Assembly: GCA_027596075.1 (NCBI GenBank)
Contig: JADGJC010000016.1
Span: 1 to 64,000 of the forward strand
From: Rhizophlyctis rosea
Lineage: Eukaryota; Chytridiomycota; Chytridiomycetes; Rhizophlyctidales; Rhizophlyctidaceae
Length of the DNA: 64,000 nt
Direction: 5' to 3'
Shown in pieces: positions 21,654 through 32,235 of the stretch. Both the position numbers and the translations under genes were made by a program. Under the pieces are notes generated by a model that saw only the letters and a list, made by a program, of their open reading frames with translations, did not search any database and was not told where the DNA came from. Positions within the stretch are counted from its first letter, which is position 1. Each line of letters opens with the position of its first letter.

Positions 21654-24600
21654 ATGCCCACCGCAGCAGATCTCAAGCTCATATCGGAAAAGCTTAGCGA
21701 ACCGCCATTCAAGCGCTCCTTCTCCGTTATCCAACTCCACGATGAGCTGGATTCATTCCAACTACTCCAAACACTGAACGATGTCATTCAATATATTGAC
21801 AATGCCAATCCAAACAGCATACACCGTGGCACAAATATACGTACAGAAATTCCAGATGAGACCGTTGCACGGATTGGGGACTTCCTGCGGGTACTGAAGT
21901 ACAAAGGCTTGCCAGAGTGGTAGGTAAGATGTCGAATGATTGATTCATCCTGGTATTCTGTTCAAAACATATACCGCAGGGAGGAGTTTAGAACAAAGCT
22001 ATTGACGGGAGATCGGGAGATCATCCTTGACGCTTTGGCGTTCCTCCTACGTGACGTCCCTACCCATAAGAAGCGTGCCTACCTAGCCCCGTACTTAGCG
22101 GCCATTGACGTTCCCCCGGAATTCATGCAGGATGATGGTAATTATCCCTTCAGCATTCAACGTGTTCTATTCTTTCTCGATATTGGTGATGTTGATGCTG
22201 TGATCAGTAACGGCGGACCTCTCAAAGCAACTTAGCGATCTTCAGTCGCAATTCAAGGAGATACACCGACATGTTGACCAAATGAAACAGAGCGGTATGT
22301 CCATGCATCAATGACTGGCTCGGCCATCACGATATATTAACGTGTCTCCATATAGGGAACAGCGCCGCTATCATCAAACGCGAGATTCAACAGATGGAAG
22401 ATGAAAAGCAACAGGTGTCAAACAAAATTGGGCGCTTGAGGAAGAAGGTGGAAGATGTGGTATGTTGCCACAATATTGCAGAGCTATCACTTCATTGGAC
22501 GCTCATGGAGCAATCTGTCGCAACATCACAGCCAAATCATGAAAAATGGCTCGATGCCGCTCGAAGTTTGCGAACGGAACAACAAAATGAGGCGCAAATT
22601 GCGGATCGGTCCGTATGACTTTTTGGATGGTTGCATCAAGTGACACTATTGACTTTCGGATTCAGGATCAAGGAGCAAAAGAATCAAGTACTCCAATCTG
22701 AGCGGAAATTGACGAACGCATTGCAGACTTTGAAAGAAGTTCGGGTAACATCTGCTTTGCTGGACATGGTCACAAAGGGGTACCCAAGCTTACATTCGAC
22801 TCAGGCGGCATTTGCGTCAGCAGGTCCAGACTTGCTCTATTCCAAGATGGAAGAAGATTTCAAAATGAACAAGTATCTTGCCACTGAAAATCTCCCCAAG
22901 GCAGGTGGCATGTGTTGCTCCTTTGCTGGCTCGTCCTCTAATTTGGTCTTGTAGTCCATCGAGGAATCTAAACAACATATCCGCGATTTAAATCGAGTTT
23001 TGTCTGAACCGGCCACAAATGAGAGAGATCTGAAAGGGCTCGAGGATCAGATCAAGGAGCTGAACGACACTATTGCTAAGCTCGCCGAACAGAAGTTGGT
23101 GAAAAGCGCGTAAGTTGTCATGCTCATACCAGATGAAACAAGGAGTTAAACAGCATAACTCAACTATTGCGGCTTCATGCCAGTTCAGGAGACGACAAAC
23201 TGGCACTGTTCCGTCAACAAGCAGCCATTATTGCACGCAAGAAAGAAGGGACAGCTACTAAGCTGAAGGCAGCAACAGATGAAGTTTCGACAGCACAGGA
23301 GGAATTGAATGTCAAGAAGGAATCTGCAAAAGGGGCAGCTGGGACAAAGGTGACGCAAGAAATGGCGTCGACGAGACCTAGCTTGATCACTAACCGTATA
23401 ATGCGCAATGTAGATGATGAAAGGAGAGGAGCTGAAACGATACGTCAGTGAACTGCGCGGAAAGTCAACAGTCTATAAACGAAAGAAAACGGAGCTCTCT
23501 GAGTTGACTGCAGAATTTGGAATACTTCAGCGGACAGAAGAGGTTTGTTTTCCTATTGGCAAGGACTCCCAGAAAAATTTCCGTCCTGAAGTATGCTCCG
23601 TAGATTTTGAAAGGACGGGTTAAATCCTTAGAAGATGCACTATCGACGCTGGAGCGCAAAGGCGGGGTACTGGGCTTCCATGCTGCGCAAGAAAACCTAG
23701 AGAAAATGTCAGAGCGTAAAGCCGAAGTGGACGAAGCAAAAGGAAATACTTTGAATGAGATTTCCAGTATCGTGGATAAGCTAGTTGCGTCCATCAACGT
23801 GAGTATTGCAACCTCTTGACAGCTGTTACAATGGAATCATCTGAAATGGAGTCGGACATCTTTGCAGGAGAAGAAAGCCCACCTATCACCAATCATCCAA
23901 GAAATGCGCACGCTCAGGCAACAAGCGCAGGATTTGGAAACGGAGTATACTGAGAAGAAGAAGGCTCATGACGCTTTGATGGTTGGATTGGATAGGTATG
24001 TCAGGATCTGATGGTTACGGTGAGATTTGACTCAACCAAACCTCATTGTCTTCCTACCCCTATCAGTGAAGCCATTCAACTCGATCAAGAAGTAAAGGGA
24101 TACCGCCAAGACATCCAAACTGACCAAAGTCGAATGTTCTACCTCAACCTGCAGATCGAGATGCTGGAGATTGCGCATGATCGAGGTATGATTGGTGTAG
24201 CCATCTCTCAACGACTTGTAAAGGCCCAACATCATATGCCACCAACTAGTCATGCAAGAGATGAAAGCTTACATCGGCGGGGACGATGCCCTCGAAGCCA
24301 TGCAGAAAGCGCGCGGGTTCAAGACGTATCGCGAGCTTTACAACAAGAAGATCACGGAGGCAGAAAACGCTGGGAGGGCATTGAGGGAGTCACAGAAGGA
24401 GGTCAAGGTATGATTGTATTTTCTTGCTTCCGCAATAGTCGTGTGATGTTGATTGCGTATACGTTGACCATGCAATTCTGTAGGCCAAGCATGAGCCAAA
24501 TATGAAGCAGCTGGCCATGTTCACCGATGTGAAGAAACTATTAGCACTCAAAGCATCATATAACAAGAAAGTCTTGAGTGGTGGAGGCAAAGCGGAGGAG

Positions 24601-24702
24601 GTTGGAACGGTAAGTAAACTTGGTCAAATACAGCAACATAGAGAACCGCCTTTCAACTCACACCATACAATCCAGGTAACTCAAGACCGGCTGGTGCTGT
24701 AA
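21654..24702 (+). CDS. IFT81: Intraflagellar transport protein 81
   Basis: IFT-B core subunit that, with IFT74, binds tubulin and carries it into the growing flagellum. Start at 21654 ([16 protein letters not shown]). The N-terminal CH-like tubulin-binding domain shows [28 protein letters not shown] and [19 protein letters not shown]. Then coiled coil: [50 protein letters not shown] and [19 protein letters not shown]. The last exon (24676..24702) encodes [12 protein letters not shown], like the conserved C-terminus of IFT81. Multiple short introns; not all boundaries resolved. This gene implies a flagellated life stage. Confidence 0.95.
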
Positions 24703-24909
24703 ATAGAACCCAAAGGCCCCTTCCCTCCCTGCATCATCAACTCGATTTTTACATACAGCTGTATTTTTACGTACAAATTAACAAGGTTTCAACTATTTCC
24801 GCTACACTTTTACTACATGTACTACATAAAACTGGACTAAGCTATGAAGCAATGAAACAACAATCTACGAATATGAGCATTCCTCGCTGTGACCACAATC
24901 CCCCATCGG

Positions 24910-27434
24910 TCACGCTGTATCGGACTTTGTTTGGGGCGCTTGCGATGCAATTGGTGCATCCTTCTTCTGTGTCGATTCGTGTGGTGGCGATGTGTCAGAC
25001 TTTGGAAGTTCTGCCTCCTTCAATGGCGGCGGTGCACTCGCTGAGTTCTGCGATTCCGCCACCCGTGCTGGTGATGCTGGTGCTGGGTTCGCTGACAAAT
25101 TCTCAGAGGCATCTGAATAAGTGGGTGGAGCCAAGGAGTCACCGCGTGGCGGCAAAGGTTCACCCGTCGCTAGCGTTCGAGCTCCATCCCACGACTTGCG
25201 CTGTTGGTACGGCGGTGGGGGCGCAGGCGTCGTTGCTAGGTTTGGAGTGCTGTTGATGCTGTTCTTCTCGCGAATGACAGTGGGCCTGTACAGAACACTG
25301 GCGAAGATTTTCTTCCGGAGGGTAATGAGATCTTCCAGCAGCTGCATCAAGGGAACAATTGCGTATCAGCACCAAGCGTCAATTGCCACACTTCGACTGC
25401 ATGCGAAACTGCGCAAAATCCGTTCTGCACATCGATTATATTGTCAAACTCACCCGATCTGATTTCAACGCCTCAAACTGTGACAAATCCATTTTTGAAG
25501 ATGAATTTTCTGCCCGATCTCCACCTCCCAGATTGTTGAAGAATGTCGCCAACCGACCTGAGCTTTCAGGCACCGGATCGGCTGGGCCAAGCTCGGGTTG
25601 CCCAAACAGGACGGGAGTGAAAATCAAGGCAATGTTTTGCACACCCATCTTGTTTTCCGAGGAGTGTGAAATGACGCTGGGAAGTAATACGTTCAGCTCT
25701 CAGTTTCACAACACTTTGCAAAGAAATTTGCTCACTTGGCGAGGTGATCCAAGACGAATGACAGAACCGTTTGAGTTTGATTTGAGATGTGTTTCAAATG
25801 CAATCGTAACGCTTTGATACGAGATGCTTCGTCCGAGAGCTCTGTATTATATTCGGTTCCCGTTACAATGCACTCGAAAAATCAGCGTTATCCCGCAACA
25901 ATCTATCACTCCCACAACGCACCTGAATACTCGGCCCTTTCTTTCGGTGAAAACGGTAGCAACGGTGTGGGCAGTTCGCGTAGGAACATCTTCACTAGCG
26001 AACCAACGACGTGGACATCCCAAGTCTCGTCTTCCAAATTGACAGAGCCCACGTCGGTCTCGAGCTGGTGTTTGAGACTAGTGATCTCCGTCTGTTTGCC
26101 TGAGATGCGGTATATTCCTTCACGCGTGATGCCTCTGCGTTCCACTGCAGACACGCATTTGTAAAGAACCAGAGGAATGTCGTCTATGCATCGATCTCTC
26201 ATCACCATCTCCAAAGGCAGTCCAAAGGTCATGTCTGTGATGAATGTCCCAAGTAAACAAATGATTCACGGCGGGTCTCCGTCAAGTCACCTACTCTTTG
26301 CGACGCCGTGAGTATGGTGATGGTACAGAACTTGCGGTGCTTCTGGCCACACCCGTCGGAATTCTGGGTCGAGGAGTTCCACGTCCATGTCCGGCTTTAT
26401 ACATTCTACGAAGACCTCAAAATCCTTAACGGCCTGGTGACGTGGGCAATCAATCACATTGCACATTGCAGAATGACGAGCGTTCGTTGATTGAACTCAC
26501 CAGTTCCCGGCTTTTTGCCAATGCAGCTTCCGCTTTGCTCATTTTCTCCAACGCAGACTTTGTGGCCTTGATCCTGTCATGCTCCTTCATCTCAATGCCC
26601 TATACACGAGGTTAATTTGTTTTCCAGGACGGAACCAAGCTACCATACGATTCACACCTTCGCGCAGCGATCGCGGAGGAGGTTGAACCGATGACGCGAT
26701 TCTTCCAGCTCTTGAACCCCGCCTCGGTATTGTCCATCCGCCACACTGAGTTCCTTCGCAAGCTTCATGCTCTGTTCCCGTAATCAATGTCAACATGAGG
26801 CAACAAATACAGTTTCCCGATACTCGCTTGCCTTCTGTGACACGCTTCCCTCTTTTTCAACTGTAGCATCCATTTCCTTTCCTTTCTTCAAGTACGCGTG
26901 CTTCAATCTGGGCACTTTTTGGGTTCGTAGCTCGTTATACAGTTGTTGCTCCTCACGAGCGAGTACCCGCAAATCTTTCATCACTTTTTTCTGTGCGGCG
27001 CGTTCTTTGTGTAGGGCGTCCAGAATGTGAAAGAGCGAGTCCACCAGTTGCGTATGCGCTTTGGCCAAATTGGTATTTAAGATACCAGCGCCTCCCCATG
27101 CATGTGACAGTGTAGGCCCTTTCACTCTTTGTCAAGTGTCAGAGGAGGACGTCGCATATGAGAACGTCGAGGTCACTTACGCACTGTCTCCCATAGTCCG
27201 CTTCGCCAGTGCCTCCAAATTGGCAAGGTACTGTTTCTCAATCTTGATTCTGTCATCGAAATATAGCGCGACATGGTCTAGCGCAACCTCACAGTCGACT
27301 GTGAACCGGTGGAAATAGGTGAAAGCCTGGTCTGACTGTGGGAAGAGTTTATTTCGGTGCCATGGCCGCACCAAGAAGTTACAACAGACTCATACCCCGG
27401 CTTCGACAACAGGAGCCTGTGGTTGAAGACTCAT
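24910..27434 (-). CDS. F-BAR and RhoGAP domain protein (Rgd1/Rgd2-like)
   Basis: GTPase-activating protein for Rho-type GTPases with a membrane-curving F-BAR domain. Start at 27434 (MSLQPQAPVVEAG), spliced over a short intron to SDQAFTYFHRFTVDCEVAL. The FCH/F-BAR part continues with DDRIKIEKQYLANLEALAKR and a helix with FHILDALHKERAAQKKVM. The RhoGAP domain begins FGLPLEMVMRDR and has the arginine-finger loop RGITREGIYRISG, then LPTPLLPFSPKE. The C-terminal tail is Pro/Ser/Ala-rich and disordered, with PAPPPPYQQRKSW as a possible SH3 ligand. Such proteins regulate cytokinesis and polarity in fungi. Middle exon boundaries not all resolved. Confidence 0.9.
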
Positions 27435-27936
27435 CTCGGAGTGTTGGAGTCCGTTTTGGATAATATTTGGTCAACTTGCGTTGGTCGGTTAGGTTGTAAA
27501 CCTGGGATGAGAGTGAAGATGGCGATAAGAGAGGAAGTTCAGTTGTGCACGCCAACATCACACGAATGTTGGCGGTGCAACGCGGCGTAACGGCATCTGA
27601 TGGATGTGGCTTAGCCGATTTGTTTACCAAATATCGGAGTGTCGGACTGGCCTGATGTCATTCTGGTGTGGACAACACGCGTCAGTTGCCCTTTCAAAGT
27701 TTCACACACCAAGTACTGCACACCACAGCAAAGACTATAAAAGAAGGGATAACAAGTGGACCCCACCTGAGGGTTCCCTCACGAAGCATTTTCACATTTA
27801 CGGACTGAGGACGGTACCATCAATTGAAAACAAGGTTACCTCATCTCGGTGTTCGGGCTCTCCAAAGGTTCTAACTGTTCTAACTAATTGATCTGGCCAT
27901 GCATCATGACAGGATCAACTACGCCTCGCATCAAAA
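27435..27936. promoter_or_regulatory. Divergent promoter region RhoGAP / small membrane protein
   Basis: 502 bp between two oppositely oriented starts. No coding frame with recognisable features. Confidence 0.4.
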
Positions 27937-28215
27937 ATGGCCTGCCCCTTCGTTTGTATCGAAATCGGTACGCATGACAACCCCTGCCGAATCAAAGTTT
28001 TGGGTCCGACACTCGGAGCGATCCTTGGTAAGCGATGACTACGCAACTTTCTCTATCATATGTCAGTACTAATGCCGGCGATAGGTATCCTGAGCGCAAT
28101 CCTCTTCTGGCCCATCGGTGCGTTGGTCTACTGCTGCATGCCCGATACTGGTCGCAGTGCTTTTGGCCAGCCCATTCGCATCTGGCAAGGCACAAGCGCT
28201 TGTTTACCTATATAG
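27937..28215 (+). CDS. Small single-span membrane protein, 73 aa
   Basis: Two-exon gene not visible as one open frame: join(27937..28027,28085..28215). The donor is GTAAGC and the acceptor GATAG, with the intron phase preserved. The protein starts MACPFVCIEIGTHDNPCR, then VLGPTLGAILG, and across the splice a hydrophobic stretch ILSAILFWPIGALVYCCM that should span a membrane once. It ends with a short polar tail (PDTGRSAFGQ and onward). Six Cys lie before or at the end of the hydrophobic segment, so palmitoylation is plausible. I do not recognise the family; it loosely recalls small BRI3-like proteins. The hydrophobic segment is interrupted by the intron in both DNA and protein, which supports the splice. 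Confidence 0.6.
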
Positions 28216-28516
28216 CACCAATCGTCATCCGCCGACGAATGTTCAGCCCTCGTGCTTGCACTCAAAGACCGTGCGAATCTGCATTTGTTTATAAACATCC
28301 TGAATATATGTACATATCGTTGTTATCGTGTGATAAGTTATGCTTCCTGTTTCGTGATTGGATTGGGCCCCAGCTTCACATCTTAGCCTTTTTCATCAAC
28401 CCACGTGGGGATTGTGACACTGCATTGCAAATAGATGATCTTGTATTACAACCTGACCTACTTTGCTACATACAAAGGTTATGTACAACAGAGGGTTTTC
28501 CACGTAGCTCCCCCCC
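28216..28516. other. Intergenic, convergent 3' ends
   Basis: 3' regions of the small membrane protein gene and the DDT/WHIM gene. Nothing else seen. Confidence 0.5.
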
Positions 28517-31500
28517 TTAGCCTGCATTGTCCCTCCTCGTTGCACCCTTGGGCATCAGCCGCCGCCGCTTGCTTGCTTCGTTACCCTCGCTTCCCTGCTT
28601 CCCGATACCTCGCACATTCTCGTCGGCACTGTCATCACGACCGCTCTCTCCATCATCCCCGTCGCTCGCTTCCTCGTCCTCCCCGACACCTTCATCATAC
28701 CGCATAGCCGCTTTGCCTTCCAACCTCCCACTTCGCCTCTTCCCCGCAGTTGTAGTTGCAACCCGCGTCCCCTTCTTCGCTATCCACAGCAACGAGCCAT
28801 ACCGTGTCGCCTGCGCGTCGTCCTCCTCATCCTCATCCTCCCCGTTTTCCGCCACAACCGCTACCTTACGACTAGAGAGTCTTCCCGAGCGTGTACGGAC
28901 CTCCGTGACCTCATTCTGCCCCTCATCATGCTCACTTTCCGACGTATTCTCTTGCGACACGGTGATCTTTCGGCTTGACAACCGTCCCGACCTCGTACGA
29001 ACTTCCACAATCTCCATCGGTTCCGCCTCACGGTGCAGCGCCTCCCGAGAACTTCGCTCATCTTCGCCATGACTTCCCTTCGCTGGCTTGTCCTTCCCAA
29101 AGCCATTCTGTCCCTTCTTCTGATAACTAGCCTCCTCCGCCTTCCTCTTGATTTCCTCCTCATACTCCAAACACAACACATATAATGCAGACCAGGTTGC
29201 AGCTGCGTCCACCTTCTCCAACCTGGCTGCCTCAACATCTGCTGCCGCAGCCCAGTCCTTCACAACAACCTTGATCTCCTCAAACGTTTTTCCTTCCACC
29301 TGCCTCTCTTCCACCCCAACCCGCCGCGCAATCTCCCTTTTACACATCTCCTCCCACCCACCATTGCCATCCTCCACACTTTTTGCTACGCCTCGGGCCG
29401 CACACCACTTCCCAAACTCTCCGAATGCGCTGTCCACCTTCTGCTTGTCCATCATTGACGATGCCCTTAGAGTCACCCGCTTCCTTTTCACTTTCTTAGT
29501 TCCTCCTAGCGCAACGCCACGCTCCTGCAATGTGGCTTCTAGGGCTTGCCTGAGTTCGCGTTCGCGAATCCCTGTTGCATTCAGAGCACGGTGGAGAGCC
29601 ATAAGGTCGCCAAGCCTTGAAACATAGGAGTACGTTGTGCTGGCGAAAGGTTTCAATGGAATTTGCGGGAGGGGTTCACCGGTTGAAGTTGCAGGATTCA
29701 GCGTGGATGAGGCTTCATTATCGGACGATTTGCCTTTTCCCTTCTGTCGCCGCCTACATTCTTGCTCCACATCCACCGATTCCGGGATAAAATCATACTG
29801 AGTATCTTCAATGAGGATACCATACTTTTCGGATAGCTCATCCTCATCCATATGTTCCGAATCCCTTCCGGAATCTTTCTGTACATCCCCCGCTTTGTCT
29901 AATGCGTCCATTTCTTCAAGAGCGTCATCCTGCTCCTCATCGGAGCTTGACTCATCGTCTTCAGAATCCTCCCCGTCCTCTTCATGCTGCATCTCATTGC
30001 CACCCATCAAATCAATCCACCAATACTTCCTTCCGAAGCGGTCGCGTCCCAACATCTTCGGTTCCCCACTCCGCTTTGCACTCGCCAAGGCAGCATACTC
30101 CGTTTTTCGTAGTTCTTCCTCCTGTTTCAAAGTGACAAGCCTTTCCCTCGTTTCCCGCAACTGCTCCTCCGCATCCGCCAGCAATGAATTGACTTCCGAC
30201 TGCTGGCCCCGTGTTCGTCCCGGACCCAGTGCGTCCTTCTTCAATCTGCATTCTGCAACCTGACGTTGCAGCTCCGGAAGCGCTCCCTCTAGCTGCCTCC
30301 TCTCCCCTGCACGTTTCCACCTGACCTTCCGTAACTCTGCCATCCGGTCATTGGCTTCATCGATGTAGGCTTTGACGGCGGGTGTGAGGGTGATGAACTG
30401 AATGAGATGCTTGAGCGCGGCGAGGTGGTGTGTGGGGAATAGGTTGCCGAATTCTGTCGTAGCAAACACTGCCGCAAGCTTGGGATCAACGGTAAGCAAG
30501 AACGTCGACAGTCGTGCAAGACTGGATGGAGCATCAACAACAATGGTTGGGTCGATCAATCGGTGGAGATGGACGTAGAGTGACGTGAGGTATGGAAACG
30601 AAGAATTTGGAGAGTACAGAGCTTCCTCCAGCCGCGCTGTCATTGCGGGATTAGTCACATCAAGTTGAAGGAAGAAAAGGAAGATGAACTTACCAGGCGT
30701 AATATCTAAACGTTCATCAAACCCCAACAATTCCACCTTGAACGTCCTGATGAACTGCGTTACCATTAGTAGGTCCACTGATTCATCCATTGACAGTTGA
30801 CGCCACGTGTCGGTGACATCCGCATAAGTGGGTGCTAACTGATGTAGCCGCACAGGCTTTTCCAAGAAATCAGTGGTTGAAAGCTCCAGATCGTCCCGAA
30901 TTTTCGGCTTCCCCTTCGACGTTGCTGGTTCAGCGCATGTGAAAGTCTGTTGCCAAGATTGTTGCGATGGCGAGGAAGATGAACCGTCTCCTGTCGTCGT
31001 CATGAAACTCAAACATGGTTGCCTATATGGTGTCTATCAAAACGTATTTTAACTGATTGCATGTTATGGCCGATCACATCAGTCCTACCTTTTTGTCAAG
31101 GTTCGATGGTCCTGCTGCAGCAAAAGGATCATCACCCGGCTTCTCTGACGCTTTGCTCCTTTTCGATAAGGGCGGCTCCAAATCGACACCTAGTCATCAG
31201 TTTAGTGACGTTGTCATGAAAGTTCCGGCACTGATCTCATGGATACCAGAAGTTTTGTCTTCTTTGGAGGAGAGAAAAAAGCTCAGGGTACTCTGCTTCG
31301 TTCCACCGCCTTTAGCATCAAGACTTCCAGAAGTAGCATCCAATGCTTTTATATCAGATGTGCATGGTTTGGATGAAGGAGTCTCCTTTGATGACGGTGT
31401 AGCTTGTTTCACTGCTGACGACAATTTGTTCGGCTGGACCTGACCTTTGCGTCCACTATCCCCTTTCGGAGTATTCTTTTTAGCCGAGCGTTTGCCTTCA

Positions 31501-31781
31501 GAAGCTGTCCGGCTTGCCGTCGGCGTTGTCCCTGCCGTTTTGCTCTTTGACAGGTTGCCTTCCTGAAACGATGGTCCTTCGACATTTTCATTAGGCGAAG
31601 ATTTCTGTTTTTGTGCCGCCGTTACTATGGTCGTTAAGATGTTAGTGAGGTTGAGAGATTACATACAAGCAATTCGTGACGGCGCACCTCCATCTTGGTC
31701 CACCTTGTGAGTATTGCTGGCACTACCCAAAAGCCATCCTGTCAAGCCCAACTGTTTCCTCGGTGTTTTGGAATTTTCCAT
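28517..31781 (-). CDS. DDT/WHIM-domain chromatin-remodelling subunit with PIP-like N-terminus
   Basis: Model: complement(join(28517..30636,30694..31033,31089..31189,31247..31624,31667..31781)), 1017 aa, all phases consistent. The large frame alone begins at a TTG just after an in-frame TAG that sits exactly at a splice acceptor, so the upstream exons are needed for an ATG. The N-terminus is Ser/Lys-rich with two PCNA-box-like motifs, QLGLTGWL (10-17) and QSTLSFFL (149-156). A DDT domain lies near 280-325 (SVDLLMVTQFIRTFKVELLG). WHIM-like regions follow, including LGRDRFGRKYWW near 507-518, then an acidic stretch and a basic tail. The intron 30637..30693 is 57 nt, stop-free and in frame. DDT/WHIM proteins act as rulers in ISWI-type remodellers; the exact orthologue is unknown. 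Confidence 0.78.
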
Positions 31782-32235
31782 CGGGCGACTCTGAGAGTGT
31801 GCTGAATAAGTTTCAGTGGGCAATATGTCAGGAGAGGCCCACCTACGAAATGGTACTCCACCGACCTTTTCCTTGTATTGGTAAAGTGTCTTGCACAACC
31901 GACGTTAAGTGCGCGTACCTCAAACTGGACGAATGTGCGTTACCCGAAATAGAGAGTGTTGAGCACTGTGAGGAGAAGGGAGAAGCACAATTTAGACAAC
32001 CCCTCGGACGTGTCGGACGTCACTGCTTTTTGACCATAAATAGCCTAACTGCACCTCGGACATAACTGCGCAGTTGCACGTGACGTGTCCAGACTTCTCG
32101 ATTTGTGGCGATTCCGAATCTGACCAGCTTGTTCCTGCTCCCTCCTTGCTCTGCTGTATTTGACTCCACTCTTTCCCATCCGTCAATGTCCTAAAAACTG
32201 GTCACCACACATCTCCCTTTTTGTAGACAGCAACT
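31782..32235. promoter_or_regulatory. Divergent promoter region DDT/WHIM gene / TOP2
   Basis: 454 bp between the start codons of two chromatin-related genes of opposite orientation. No coding frame with recognisable features; no element identified. Confidence 0.45.
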
